From SZUA-38 sp965212525 (GTDB lineage Bacteria; Pseudomonadota; Gammaproteobacteria; Xanthomonadales; SZUA-38): a stretch of DNA of 64,000 nt. Made by a program: the position numbers and the translations under genes. Position 1 is the stretch's first letter, and each line of letters begins with the position of its first letter. The stretch is taken from NCBI GenBank assembly GCA_965212525.1, contig CBDBVC010000049.1:140649-204648 (forward strand). Direction: 5' to 3'. This document shows, piece by piece, positions 1 through 9,244 of the stretch. Under the pieces are notes generated by a model, which made no database searches, had not been told where the DNA came from, and was given only the letters and a program-made list of their open reading frames with translations.

Positions 1-65
1 ATCATCAACAGCAGACCAATCAACAGCCAACGGTATCGTGCGTAGGTCAGAAATGATTCTTGCAT
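1..65 (-). CDS. N-terminal fragment of a membrane protein
   Basis: This gene runs off the left edge. It starts at an ATG at 65-63 and reads about 21 residues beginning MQESFLTYARYRW, followed by a Leu/Ile-rich stretch that looks like the start of a first membrane helix. It lies 23 bases downstream of the FAD/ferredoxin gene on the same strand, so it is probably its operon partner. A membrane electron-transfer subunit would fit, but that is inference from position only. The family cannot be assigned from this fragment. Confidence 0.55.
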   Translation of the reverse strand, partial: MQESFLTYARYRWLLIGLLLM

Positions 66-88
66 GATGTCTTCCTGTCTGTTGTCAG

Positions 89-2491
89 TCAGCTTTTCGA
101 ACGGGCATAAGATGCCAGATCTTCCGGATTGATTCTGATGGCCGCTCCTGTCGGACATGAACGGACACAGGCAGGCCCGCCTTTGAGTCCCTTGCACATA
201 TCGCATTTGACAGCCCGCTTCTCACCCGTGGACCTGGTCTTGATCTCGGGATGTTCGCCAGGCCCCGGGCCACGTCCGAATAACAGCCATTGCAGGATGC
301 CAGGCTTCTTCGGCGGCGTGGCAGCCATGTGAATCACACCATACGGGCAGTTACGCTCGCAATTACCACAACCAATGCAGTTGTCCTTGATATATACCTC
401 ACCATTGGAGTTGCGCGTAATGGCATCGGGTGGGCAGTCCTTCATGCAGTGCGGGTGTTCACAGTGTCTGCAGGAAGTCGGCACATGCACAGTGGCGTAG
501 GTCGGACCGGCTTCACGATTGAGCCTGGAGGTGCCATTGTGTGTTTCGGCACAGGCCGTTTCACAGTTGTCGCAGCGCACACAGAGTGCTTCATCGATCA
601 GCAACACATCGGTTGCCTCACCAACACCCTGCGATATCAGGAATGAAATGACATCGCCACCTTCGGGTTCGGACTGCATCTGCAGGTTCGATGCCGCCCG
701 CTGACGATACTCGACCTGCAGTTTGAGCCGCAGTTCGGGTTCTCGAATCAACAATTGCTTGAACGCATCGCCATCAAGACGAATCGACTGGGTGGCAACG
801 GCAGCCTTGGCCGTGGCCGAGCGTTGATTGTCGCCGAGCAGGGCCATTTCGCCGACATAATTGCCTGCGGGTACATAGGACAGCACCACATCACGACCAC
901 CGATGTTTCTTGAAATCGTCAGCGAGCCGGAACGCACAAGATGGATGCAATCTCCATCATCGCCCTCTTCGAACAGAACGTCACCTGCCTTGAAGTCGAC
1001 AATTGTCGCCGATGCCACCAGTTCACTGAGTGAAGCAGCAGGTGTGTCCGGAGCAAAACGGGACTGGATGGCACGAAGAATGAATGTTTCATCGATGACC
1101 CGCTTGACCGCATCAACCGAGTTGATGAGCTTGTTCATGGTGCGACGAGGCGTTTCCACCAGCACCGTCCCGTCTCCTGCGAGAATGGTTGCAGATCTCC
1201 GTCGACCGGAGATCAGGCTCATCTCACCGAAGAATTCACCCCGGCTGAGACGGATGGTCTTGCCCGATGCTTCATCGATGACAATCTCGACCGTTCCCTC
1301 GACAATACTGAAGAAGGTATTGGTGTAATCGTTGCGCTTGAAGATCACTTCGCCCTTGGCCGGCGTCCTGATGAAGGAATCGAGCATGAATTCGCGCAGT
1401 TGCAACTGTGTGATTGGTGCCAGAACCGGTACATTTTTCTGGATCCGTTCCAGCTCGGCCTCGACCGTGGTGAAGGTAGGCAGATCGGTGAATTTGGCCT
1501 TCAGCAGAGGTTCGTCTGCCGGTTCGACATGATTACCCTGGATGAATTCGATGACTTCGTAACCCTGGTTCATCGCCGACTTGATCAACGGGTATCCACC
1601 CAGGGCGCCAATGATATAGAGGCCGGGTACATTCGATTCGTATTTTGTTGAAACGGCTGGAATGGAACTCGGGTCGTCATTGGGGAACTCGATGCCACAG
1701 GACTCGACAAAACGTCGCGGCGGAATGGCGCCAAGCCGGGCAATGATCCGGTCAACCTGAACCTCGGCGGTGCCGTCTGCCGTATTGAGGTTGAGAACAC
1801 CTTGCTTGCCATGTTCTGTGGTCGCGATGACTGACGCCACATTGGAGTTGTAGAAGCATTCCATAACGCCGTCGTCGATCGCCTTCAGTATGGCCTGGTT
1901 GTTGGCGTCCTTGGCACGGGCAAATTCGTCACGTCGATTGACGATAATGACATTGTTGTGACGCGTCAGTGCGAGGGCGTTTTCAATCGCTGCATCGCCG
2001 GCGCCAATCACGGCAATGGTCTCGTCCTCGTATTCATCGGGGTCGGCCAGCTGGTATTGCACAAATGGCAGGTCTTCACCCTCGACACCGATCTTTCTCA
2101 GGTTTCCCTGCAGGCCGATGCCCATGACCACATGTTCTGCCTGGATGGTGCTGCCGGATTTTGTCAGGATATTGAAAATGTCACCCTGTTTTTCGATACC
2201 GGTGACTTCATTCTGGTAATAGACATTGACATTATGCTGCTTGATGCCCTGATTCCACTTGCCCAGAATTTCCTCACGAGAACCGGCTACAAATTCCAGA
2301 GGACTGCGCAGCGGCAGAACATCCGGCTCGTCCATCACATGCTTGCCTTTCTGGTAACAATAGATGGTGTTTGAGAGGTGAGGTTCCGCCTCCAGCAGAA
2401 CGTGAGATACGTTGGATTCTGCAGCCCTTGCAGCCGCACTCATGCCACCGGGACCCGACCCGACGATGGCTACCTTGAAGATTTCTGACAT
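89..2491 (-). CDS. NAD(P)-binding FAD oxidoreductase with two cNMP-binding domains and ferredoxin tail
   Basis: This 800-residue protein fuses three modules. Residues 1-330 form a thioredoxin-reductase-like flavoprotein with an FAD dinucleotide motif (GSGPGG near residue 11), an NAD(P) motif (GAGDAA) and a late GALGGYPL motif. Residues about 360-610 hold two cyclic-nucleotide-binding (Crp/FNR-type) domains, each with a GEF/YxGEM-like phosphate cassette. Residues about 640-790 hold ferredoxin-type cysteine sets (CVRCDNCETAC, CRHCEHPHCMKDCP, CIGCGNCERNCP, CDMCKG with CVRSCP), enough for four [4Fe-4S] clusters. There is no signal peptide or membrane segment, so it is probably cytoplasmic. It likely passes electrons between NAD(P)H and an unknown partner under control of a bound nucleotide or effector. 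A purine-rich AGGGGGGAGG run abuts the ATG directly, an unusually tight Shine-Dalgarno spacing. The architecture is clear; the substrate is not. Confidence 0.88.
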   Translation of the reverse strand: MSEIFKVAIVGSGPGGMSAAARAAESNVSHVLLEAEPHLSNTIYCYQKGKHVMDEPDVLPLRSPLEFVAGSREEILGKWNQGIKQHNVNVYYQNEVTGIEKQGDIFNILTKSGSTIQAEHVVMGIGLQGNLRKIGVEGEDLPFVQYQLADPDEYEDETIAVIGAGDAAIENALALTRHNNVIIVNRRDEFARAKDANNQAILKAIDDGVMECFYNSNVASVIATTEHGKQGVLNLNTADGTAEVQVDRIIARLGAIPPRRFVESCGIEFPNDDPSSIPAVSTKYESNVPGLYIIGALGGYPLIKSAMNQGYEVIEFIQGNHVEPADEPLLKAKFTDLPTFTTVEAELERIQKNVPVLAPITQLQLREFMLDSFIRTPAKGEVIFKRNDYTNTFFSIVEGTVEIVIDEASGKTIRLSRGEFFGEMSLISGRRRSATILAGDGTVLVETPRRTMNKLINSVDAVKRVIDETFILRAIQSRFAPDTPAASLSELVASATIVDFKAGDVLFEEGDDGDCIHLVRSGSLTISRNIGGRDVVLSYVPAGNYVGEMALLGDNQRSATAKAAVATQSIRLDGDAFKQLLIREPELRLKLQVEYRQRAASNLQMQSEPEGGDVISFLISQGVGEATDVLLIDEALCVRCDNCETACAETHNGTSRLNREAGPTYATVHVPTSCRHCEHPHCMKDCPPDAITRNSNGEVYIKDNCIGCGNCERNCPYGVIHMAATPPKKPGILQWLLFGRGPGPGEHPEIKTRSTGEKRAVKCDMCKGLKGGPACVRSCPTGAAIRINPEDLASYARSKS

Positions 2492-2629
2492 CCTCCCCCC
2501 TAATTTTTACCCTCGGTTCCAGAATCCTTTCTCTGAGCTGATTACATCCTGGATGAATTCATTGTAGCGCAATGTTGACGATGTTCATAATTGTTCGCGG
2601 ATTCAGCCAACTAGCCACCGGAAATCTGC

Positions 2630-4717
2630 TCATCGTGGACCGGCGCCAAGGTTTCTTTCAAGCCACTCCAGCACCGAATCCCACCACAGTTTGACAGCAG
2701 TGGCGCTCTTCAGACTGTGCGCTTCATCCGGGAACAGCACCAGTTCGGTACTGATATTCCGGTTGAGCAACATGTTGTAGGCAAGCAGGCTTTGTGCAGG
2801 CAGCACCCGCTGATCCTCCTTGCCGTGCAGGATCATGATCGGCGTGTTCAGCGATGCAACCTGATGAGACGGCGAATCCGAATTGAGTTTGGATGGATTA
2901 TTCCAGGGCAGGGCACCCCAGCTGTACTCGCGGCCCCAGGTGACATTGGACGCATAGTGGCTGTAAAGATCGAATACACCGGCATGAATGACACCCGTCC
3001 TGAACAGATCACTCTGACTCAGAGTCCAGTAGGCCAGGTATCCGCCATAGGAGACGCCCAGCAGGGCAAGCCTATCGGTATCAACATATTTCAGTTGTCT
3101 GAGTGAGGCAACGGCGTTGATGATGTCTGTATGACCGAGTTCGGAAGGCCGACCATCAACTGAGGCGGCAAACGCCTGACCGTAACCGGTTGAACCGTGG
3201 ACATTGAGCGCCAGTACAATGTAGCCGGGCAGGGTGGGCAGGGCCAGGTTGTAGTGATGACTGAAGGCATCAAGCCAGGCGTCGTGCGGGCCACCGTGCA
3301 GCATGATGAGCACCGGCCAGCGCCGATTCTCCGTGAACCCTGGAGGCAGCAGCATGAAGCCATGGACGGTGTCACCATTGGCACCGGCAACGCTGAAATC
3401 GGTGACGGCACCGAATCGCGTATTCATGACCACTTCATCATTGAATCCGGTCAGCTTTTCGGGGTGCCGGCCATCGGATTGCGCCATGTACAGTTCCGCA
3501 GGAGCAAAGAATGAGCTCTTCAGGTAATAGAGCTGCTCGCGCTGGTCAATGCTCAGATTGAGGACCGTCCCGCCCTCAACCACGATGCGTGGATTGTTGC
3601 CCTGAAGCGTGGTCTTGTAAATGTGCCGCCTGCCGTTCTGCTGCGCCGTGAAATACACATGCCTGTCACGGTAATCCACCAGCCAGTGCTCAGGTGACAA
3701 TTCGTTGCGGGGTGTCAGTATCCTGCGCTTGCCGCTTTTCAGATCCTGTTTGACCAGATGCATGAACTCCGATCGCTTGTTCGGAGTATCGCGCTGACCA
3801 TAAACGATCGCGTCATCGGTATGCGTGAAAACCGGTTTGTGCTGATCTCCCGTAATACCGGTCGTGATGTTGCGGGTCGTCGAGGTCTCGAGGTCGATCA
3901 GAAAGATATCGTTATCCTTGTCTGCATAGGGCGGCTCAGTCGAATTGCCCGAGAATACGATATAGCGGCTGTTGGGAGAAATCTCCCAGCTGAACCCGTC
4001 CATCTGATAAGGCTGATTGAATTCGGGCATGAGATCACGTATTTCGCCGGTTCCGACATTGAGCGCAAACAGGTGACGAACGCTGCCGGTCCTCGGATCG
4101 GATAGTTCTCGCCTGGACAGCAGATCAGAACTGTGCAGCGCTCGGGTATCACGTTGGGTGAGATTCAACCGAATGGCCAGACGGTCGAAATTCTGTGCAA
4201 TGTCGGGATAGGTGAGTGCCTCGAACACGACAAAGCGTCCATCGTCTGAAAACCGTGGATTGATCATGTCGCTGGGAAAGTAATTCAACGGTCTTGGTGC
4301 ACCACCACGCAGATCGATCTGATATATCCTTCCCGGTTCGGAATCCCGGTAGGAGGTGTAGACGATGGAGCGTCCGTCAGGAGACCAGTACGGGTCGATG
4401 TCGACGCCCTCGTGCTGAGTCAGCTGGCGTGGTTCTTTCTGTTTGCCTGTTTCGGTGATCCAGAGATCGACAGACTGTCGCTGGTCCACCCGATTTCGGC
4501 TGGATGCCGCAAACACCACAAAACGGCCGTCCGGTGACGGTCTGGGGTATCCGACAGAGATGATATCGGCGAGACGATCGGCGTCCAGCTGAGAAAACCC
4601 GAGTTGCGCTCGTGAAGAGAGTGGCAGGCAGGCAATCAGGGCCAGTAGCAGGCCGAACGAGAGGGTAATCAGGTGGTAAGAGTCAGGATGATTATTCGTT
4701 TCTGTAACCGGTTTCAA
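2630..4717 (-). CDS. S9 family peptidase (prolyl oligopeptidase-like), exported
   Basis: This 695-residue serine peptidase belongs to the S9 (dipeptidyl/acylaminoacyl peptidase) group. An N-terminal signal-like helix (about residues 20-37) is followed by WD40/PD40-like propeller repeats with motifs such as PSPDGRFVVF and PYWSPDGRSIVYTSY. The C-terminal third is the alpha/beta-hydrolase domain. The catalytic triad is visible: Ser556 in GVSYGGY, Asp635 in HGKEDQRV and His667 in PDEAHS. The oxyanion-region HGGPH motif is also present. It probably trims peptides in the periplasm. It lies between the FAD fusion gene and gdhA on the same strand, with gaps of 138 and 79 bases, so it may be transcribed alone. 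The exact S9 subfamily is uncertain. Confidence 0.9.
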   Translation of the reverse strand: MKPVTETNNHPDSYHLITLSFGLLLALIACLPLSSRAQLGFSQLDADRLADIISVGYPRPSPDGRFVVFAASSRNRVDQRQSVDLWITETGKQKEPRQLTQHEGVDIDPYWSPDGRSIVYTSYRDSEPGRIYQIDLRGGAPRPLNYFPSDMINPRFSDDGRFVVFEALTYPDIAQNFDRLAIRLNLTQRDTRALHSSDLLSRRELSDPRTGSVRHLFALNVGTGEIRDLMPEFNQPYQMDGFSWEISPNSRYIVFSGNSTEPPYADKDNDIFLIDLETSTTRNITTGITGDQHKPVFTHTDDAIVYGQRDTPNKRSEFMHLVKQDLKSGKRRILTPRNELSPEHWLVDYRDRHVYFTAQQNGRRHIYKTTLQGNNPRIVVEGGTVLNLSIDQREQLYYLKSSFFAPAELYMAQSDGRHPEKLTGFNDEVVMNTRFGAVTDFSVAGANGDTVHGFMLLPPGFTENRRWPVLIMLHGGPHDAWLDAFSHHYNLALPTLPGYIVLALNVHGSTGYGQAFAASVDGRPSELGHTDIINAVASLRQLKYVDTDRLALLGVSYGGYLAYWTLSQSDLFRTGVIHAGVFDLYSHYASNVTWGREYSWGALPWNNPSKLNSDSPSHQVASLNTPIMILHGKEDQRVLPAQSLLAYNMLLNRNISTELVLFPDEAHSLKSATAVKLWWDSVLEWLERNLGAGPR

Positions 4718-4748
4718 GATCTCGAGTCACCTGCCTGGTTGAAGAAAT

Positions 4749-4780
4749 GCCAGACCGGAAGAACCACCACCCGGTCTGGC
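4749..4780 (-). terminator. Hairpin downstream of gdhA, probable terminator
   Basis: A perfect 10-bp inverted repeat (GCCAGACCGG and its complement, loop 12 bases) lies in the gap between gdhA and the S9 peptidase. On the minus strand it is followed by ATTTCTTC, a weak U-tract. It probably ends or attenuates gdhA transcription. Confidence 0.55.
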
Positions 4781-4796
4781 AAAATCCAGAATAGCC

Positions 4797-6146
4797 TCAG
4801 ACCACGCCGTAGGCAATCATGGCATCGGCTACCTTGATGAATCCAGCAATATTGGCGCCGGACAGATAGTCCACCCAGCCGTCCTGCTGTCCATACTCGA
4901 CACACTGAGAATGGATATTCATCATGATCTGGCGCAGACGGTCATCCAGTTCTGAACGTGTCCATGACAGTCTCATGCTGTTCTGTGTCATCTCCAGACC
5001 GGAAACCGCGACACCGCCGGCATTCGCAGCCTTGCTTGGTCCGTACATGATCTTGGCTTCCAGATACTTGTCGATCGCGGCCTGATCAGAAGGCATGTTT
5101 GCACCTTCGGCGACACCAATACAGCCGTTCTTCAGCAGTTTCTCTGCATCATCGGCACCAATCTCGTTCTGGGTTGCGCAGGGGAATGCCAGATCACAGG
5201 GCACACTCCAGGGGCGCTGACCTTTATGGAATTCGGCGCCGAATTCGTCGGCATATTCCTTGATACGGCCGCGACGCTCGTTTTTGAGCTCCATCAACCA
5301 GGCCAGTTTTTCTTCGGTGATGCCGTCCTTGTCATAGATGAAACCGGAAGAATCGGATGCTGTCAGTGGCTTGCCACCCAGTTGCAGGATCTTTTCGATG
5401 GTGTACTGGGCCACGTTACCCGATCCGGAGACCAGGCAATTCATGCCTTCCATCGATTTATTGGCATGAGAGAGCATGTCCTGCATGAAATAGACACAGC
5501 CGTAACCTGTGGCTTCGGTTCGAATCAGGCTGCCACCGAAGGCCAGACCCTTGCCAGTCAGCACGCCGGTAAACTCGTTCTTCAGTCGCAGGTACTGCCC
5601 GAACATGTAACTGATTTCACGGGCACCGACGCCGATATCACCTGCCGGTACATCGGTGTTGGGGCCGATGTGCCTTGAAAGCTCGGTCATGAAGGCCTGA
5701 CAGAAACGCATGACTTCGGCATCGGACTTGCCTTTGGGGTTGAAATCGGATCCGCCCTTGCCACCGCCCATGGGCAGTGAGGTCAGGCTGTTCTTGAAGG
5801 TCTGTTCGAAAGCCAGGAACTTGAGGATGCTTCGTGTCACATTATGATGGAAACGGATCCCGCCCTTGTAGGGCCCGATGGCATTGTTGTGTTGTACTCG
5901 ATAACCCCGATTGACACGAATATTGTTGTCATCGTCATGCCAGCAGACCCGGAAGGAAATCACCCGGTCCGGCTCGGTGAGCCGCTCCAGAATCTGTGCA
6001 TCACGATAAACGGGCTTGTCCTTGATGTACGGCAGAATCGTCTGCGCGACTTCGTAGACCGCCTGGTGAAATTCTGTTTCCCCCGGATTTCGCCTGACCA
6101 GCCCTTCCATGAACTCATCGAGTGTATGAATCGTCGAATATGGCAT
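4797..6146 (-). CDS. gdhA: NADP-specific glutamate dehydrogenase
   Basis: This 449-residue enzyme makes glutamate from 2-oxoglutarate, ammonia and NADPH in the cytoplasm. The family signature is intact: the catalytic-lysine loop LPMGGGKGGSDF, then GPNTDVPAGDIGVG, and a Rossmann domain with VSGSGNVAQ. The length matches the hexameric class-I enzymes (about 445-450 residues). The N-terminus has the usual FHQAVYEV and EPDRVISFRV blocks. The ATG at 6146 is preceded by a GGAGGGG-type ribosome site. It appears monocistronic, with a hairpin after the stop codon. Confidence 0.97.
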   Translation of the reverse strand: MPYSTIHTLDEFMEGLVRRNPGETEFHQAVYEVAQTILPYIKDKPVYRDAQILERLTEPDRVISFRVCWHDDDNNIRVNRGYRVQHNNAIGPYKGGIRFHHNVTRSILKFLAFEQTFKNSLTSLPMGGGKGGSDFNPKGKSDAEVMRFCQAFMTELSRHIGPNTDVPAGDIGVGAREISYMFGQYLRLKNEFTGVLTGKGLAFGGSLIRTEATGYGCVYFMQDMLSHANKSMEGMNCLVSGSGNVAQYTIEKILQLGGKPLTASDSSGFIYDKDGITEEKLAWLMELKNERRGRIKEYADEFGAEFHKGQRPWSVPCDLAFPCATQNEIGADDAEKLLKNGCIGVAEGANMPSDQAAIDKYLEAKIMYGPSKAANAGGVAVSGLEMTQNSMRLSWTRSELDDRLRQIMMNIHSQCVEYGQQDGWVDYLSGANIAGFIKVADAMIAYGVV

Positions 6147-6248
6147 TGCCCCTCCTAGTTGTCTTCTGACAATTGAATGATCATGAAAATGACCGGATAA
6201 GTGTACCTGAATTTTCGAGGGGCTGTGAACTGTTTAACTGCGCGTCAA

Positions 6249-9047
6249 TCAATCCTCGTTTTTGTTGTATGCCAGCACGGCAGTACGGGCTCTGACCAGA
6301 ATATCCGATTGCAGATCAACGTCCCGACAGACCAGTGATATCAGTGATGTCAACAGACTCTCCATCTCCTCACCGGTGTCCCTGTCTTCTCCACTCATGT
6401 GATCAGACAGCCTCTTGACCTGATAATCCATTCGTTGCTGTTTATATTCAGCCGGTGTTTCCACGCCGCAGATACATTCCATCTGCATCACCACAGCGAG
6501 TGCCCTGTCAGCATCATCGCCTTGCAAACTGTCTTCTTTGATTGCCTCCCAGCGCTGACTCAAAGCGGATGGAATTGATTCAGGATCCAGCGCGGACCAT
6601 TCGGATTCGGCTTTACTGTCACTGCCTGACGATGCCTGCAGGCTGACACACAATTGAAGCATGTCCAGAAGGTCGACACGATGCTGTTGCCGCTGGTTGT
6701 GATGCAGTCGCCTGGCTTTTTCGCCAAACTCGATCAGTTGCTGGCTGAATATCCTGTCCATTTTCTTGTCTTCGTTGGCCAGTTCCGCCCACTGTCGTTG
6801 AAATCGGGTCTTCAACTGGTCTAGTTCATCAGCAGTTTCTGCAGAATCAAGTGATGCTTTCATCTCATCAAGCACCTGGAACAGCACCTGCTTCTGTTCA
6901 CTGCGCGCCGTGTCCTGCTTGGCCTGGTCAGATTGTCGGCGATTGAAAACATCATCATTGATCTTTCGAAACTTGCGCCACAGTTTCTGGTCGAGCTTGT
7001 ATCTGGCTGGCCCTATCTTCTTCCATTCGGCCTGTAGCGACTTGGCTGTTTCAATGGCCTCGTCAAGATCACCCTCACTGGCGATGATGAGCTGATCAAG
7101 CAGCTTTTCCTTCTTGCGCTGATTGATCTGGTAGATTTCTTCGAGACTGTTGTCGAGCTGGTTTGCACCATGCCTGAGCTTTCCTGCAATTTTCTTTCGG
7201 TGCGAAGGCTGCAGCTCCGAAACGTCCCGTAACGATTTGCGTGCCAGAGCGATCAGTCGTTCCTTGGCCTTGATGTCCAGTTCATCACTGTGTGCCAGGG
7301 CATGATCGAGATCATCACAGATGCCCTTGAGTCGCGTTTCATGCTGCCCCCTTAGTTCAGATCGCTTGTCAAAAAATGCCTTGGCTGGTTCAAATGCTTC
7401 GTTGCAGGCCTGATGAAACCGTTCCCACAAGGCGCCGCGAGCAGGGTTGTAATTCTTTTCCCCCGGCAATCGTTCACCCAGATCCAAGTCTCGCCATTGT
7501 TTCTGCAACTGCTTGACCTTTTGTGCCATGGCATCAGGGTGCATCGCGGACTGTGCGGTTGTTTCTGCCTCATCAATCAGGCTTTCGCGAACCTTGTTGT
7601 TTGACCAGCGCTGCCAGTCACGCAATTCACGCAAACGGCCTCGAGCAGAATTGAGTCGGGACTTGAATGCCGTTGAATTCACATGGCTGTGTTTTCCAAT
7701 CAAGGACAGATCATCCAGTATGCGCTGTTTGTGTTTGACACAGGTTGCCAGGTGTCCTTCTTCGAGCGCCTGTTCAAGTCGGTCCATTTTCTCGTCAATG
7801 CCGGTCACGAGTTGATGCCGCTTTTCTTCTCGCTGCTCGAATTCCGATTCGATGGTCTGAACCAGGTGCCTGAAACGCTCATGTGTCGAGTGATCGCCGG
7901 CAGTCGGTTCGGCAATGTCGTGCCAGGTAGTTGCCCAGTTATCCTGTTGTCGCGAGAGGTATTTCTGTGACACAGGCCTGCGGCTGTTCTCCAGACGGTC
8001 ACAGATAGCCAGCAGAGTCTCATTTACCTGGCCATCATCCAGATGATGCCGGCGACGATTGACCAGTGAAATTCTGGCTTCCTTGATGGCGCTGTGATGA
8101 GCATGACTGAGACCGGGATAGTTGTTATCGAAGCGGTCAAGGTCGGCAATCATGCGTTCTGTGGTTGGCAGGTCCATTTCGTGCTTCATCAGTCTCTGCA
8201 GTTCCGACAGAAAACTGTCGGCAGCTTCTGCTGCGCTCTGCTGGTTATCGTCCTTCTCGATCAGACTCGATTCAATGATGCGGTGTGCGCCTGTGTAACG
8301 TACGGCCCATTCAGATGTCGGCCCGAGGTCCAGTTCACTCCAGGCGGATTCAATTTCCGACAACCTGGCCTTTTTCTCTTCACGCGGCAGGGCAGATCGG
8401 ACCAGTTGCTCGATTTCAACACACAGCGCTCTGGCATGGTCATCCTGATAAGCCTGGCTGGTGTCTGGCGCCGAATCATGCTCGAGTCTGTGCTGGATGA
8501 TGCGGTACAGCTTCTTGTCGCGCTTGCGAGCATGCGCAGCGATACGTTCAAGGGTGGCTGTTCGGTCGATCTGTGCAACAGCAGCTTCCCTGACCTCAGA
8601 CGCTTCGTCTTCCATGGCAAGATCGGCCAGCGTTCCGGTGCGTTTGATCTTGGGTATCAGTTCGAGACGAATTTCGGTCTCTGTCGCATTTCGGACCAGG
8701 TACTCGATCATTTCGGTTTCGTCCAGCTTCGGGATAATTTCAAGTCGTTCGGATGCCGTGTTGCTGCAGTCTCGCTGTCCGGCCAGCATTTCCCTGAGCA
8801 TCCTGGTGGCATGATCCCTGACACGCTGGTTGTCATCTTCACTGGCTATCCGCATCACGGGATAAAGGTCGCTGAGCCGTTTCAGGGCCGCCAGACGAAC
8901 CGATTCATGTTCATCCTGCCGTGCAATATTCGGCAGTTGTTCGATCAGCCTCTGATCATGTGAGTGGGCAACGGCTGCGGCACGAATTTTCGCATTCTTG
9001 TGCTGCCACTTGGGCTTGAAAAAGATTTCCTTGATCGGTCGGGTCAT
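6249..9047 (-). CDS. DUF349 domain protein, large coiled-coil
   Basis: This is a highly charged, helical protein of about 932 residues. The first 200 residues look like HEAT-type repeats (AAVAHSHDQRLIEQL, VRLAALKRLSDL, VREAAVAQIDRTATL). The remainder carries several DUF349-type repeats with the WKxIGPARY / WxDLGxxxP pattern, for example LQAEWKKIGPARYKLD and LQKQWRDLDLGERLP. No signal peptide or membrane helix is seen. DUF349 proteins are common in gammaproteobacteria and have no settled biochemical role. I chose the ATG at 9047 (MTRPIKEIFF). An in-frame ATG lies at 9056, and the longer reading from a TTG at 9080 is less likely. Confidence 0.85.
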   Translation of the reverse strand: MTRPIKEIFFKPKWQHKNAKIRAAAVAHSHDQRLIEQLPNIARQDEHESVRLAALKRLSDLYPVMRIASEDDNQRVRDHATRMLREMLAGQRDCSNTASERLEIIPKLDETEMIEYLVRNATETEIRLELIPKIKRTGTLADLAMEDEASEVREAAVAQIDRTATLERIAAHARKRDKKLYRIIQHRLEHDSAPDTSQAYQDDHARALCVEIEQLVRSALPREEKKARLSEIESAWSELDLGPTSEWAVRYTGAHRIIESSLIEKDDNQQSAAEAADSFLSELQRLMKHEMDLPTTERMIADLDRFDNNYPGLSHAHHSAIKEARISLVNRRRHHLDDGQVNETLLAICDRLENSRRPVSQKYLSRQQDNWATTWHDIAEPTAGDHSTHERFRHLVQTIESEFEQREEKRHQLVTGIDEKMDRLEQALEEGHLATCVKHKQRILDDLSLIGKHSHVNSTAFKSRLNSARGRLRELRDWQRWSNNKVRESLIDEAETTAQSAMHPDAMAQKVKQLQKQWRDLDLGERLPGEKNYNPARGALWERFHQACNEAFEPAKAFFDKRSELRGQHETRLKGICDDLDHALAHSDELDIKAKERLIALARKSLRDVSELQPSHRKKIAGKLRHGANQLDNSLEEIYQINQRKKEKLLDQLIIASEGDLDEAIETAKSLQAEWKKIGPARYKLDQKLWRKFRKINDDVFNRRQSDQAKQDTARSEQKQVLFQVLDEMKASLDSAETADELDQLKTRFQRQWAELANEDKKMDRIFSQQLIEFGEKARRLHHNQRQQHRVDLLDMLQLCVSLQASSGSDSKAESEWSALDPESIPSALSQRWEAIKEDSLQGDDADRALAVVMQMECICGVETPAEYKQQRMDYQVKRLSDHMSGEDRDTGEEMESLLTSLISLVCRDVDLQSDILVRARTAVLAYNKNED

Positions 9048-9244
9048 GATTGGCATCCATCTGGTATACGGTACGTTCAAGACCCGGGCGTATCAGGCAC
9101 GCCAGTGCAGTCTGTTCATCGGGTCCTGGTGAACGCAGGAATAAGGTGGATGTATTTTAGAGTCTCTGGCTAGTGACGCAAGCGATTTTGCAGCCACGGC
9201 GCGCATTGCGGACTGATCGGCAGTACAGCACTACTGTCTGGTGA

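Noticed and set aside
8094..8963. Long open frame (289 codons) antisense to the DUF349 gene
   Set aside because: The DUF349 frame has clear repeats and family motifs over its whole length; the antisense frame has no recognisable domain or ribosome site and is a shadow of codon bias.
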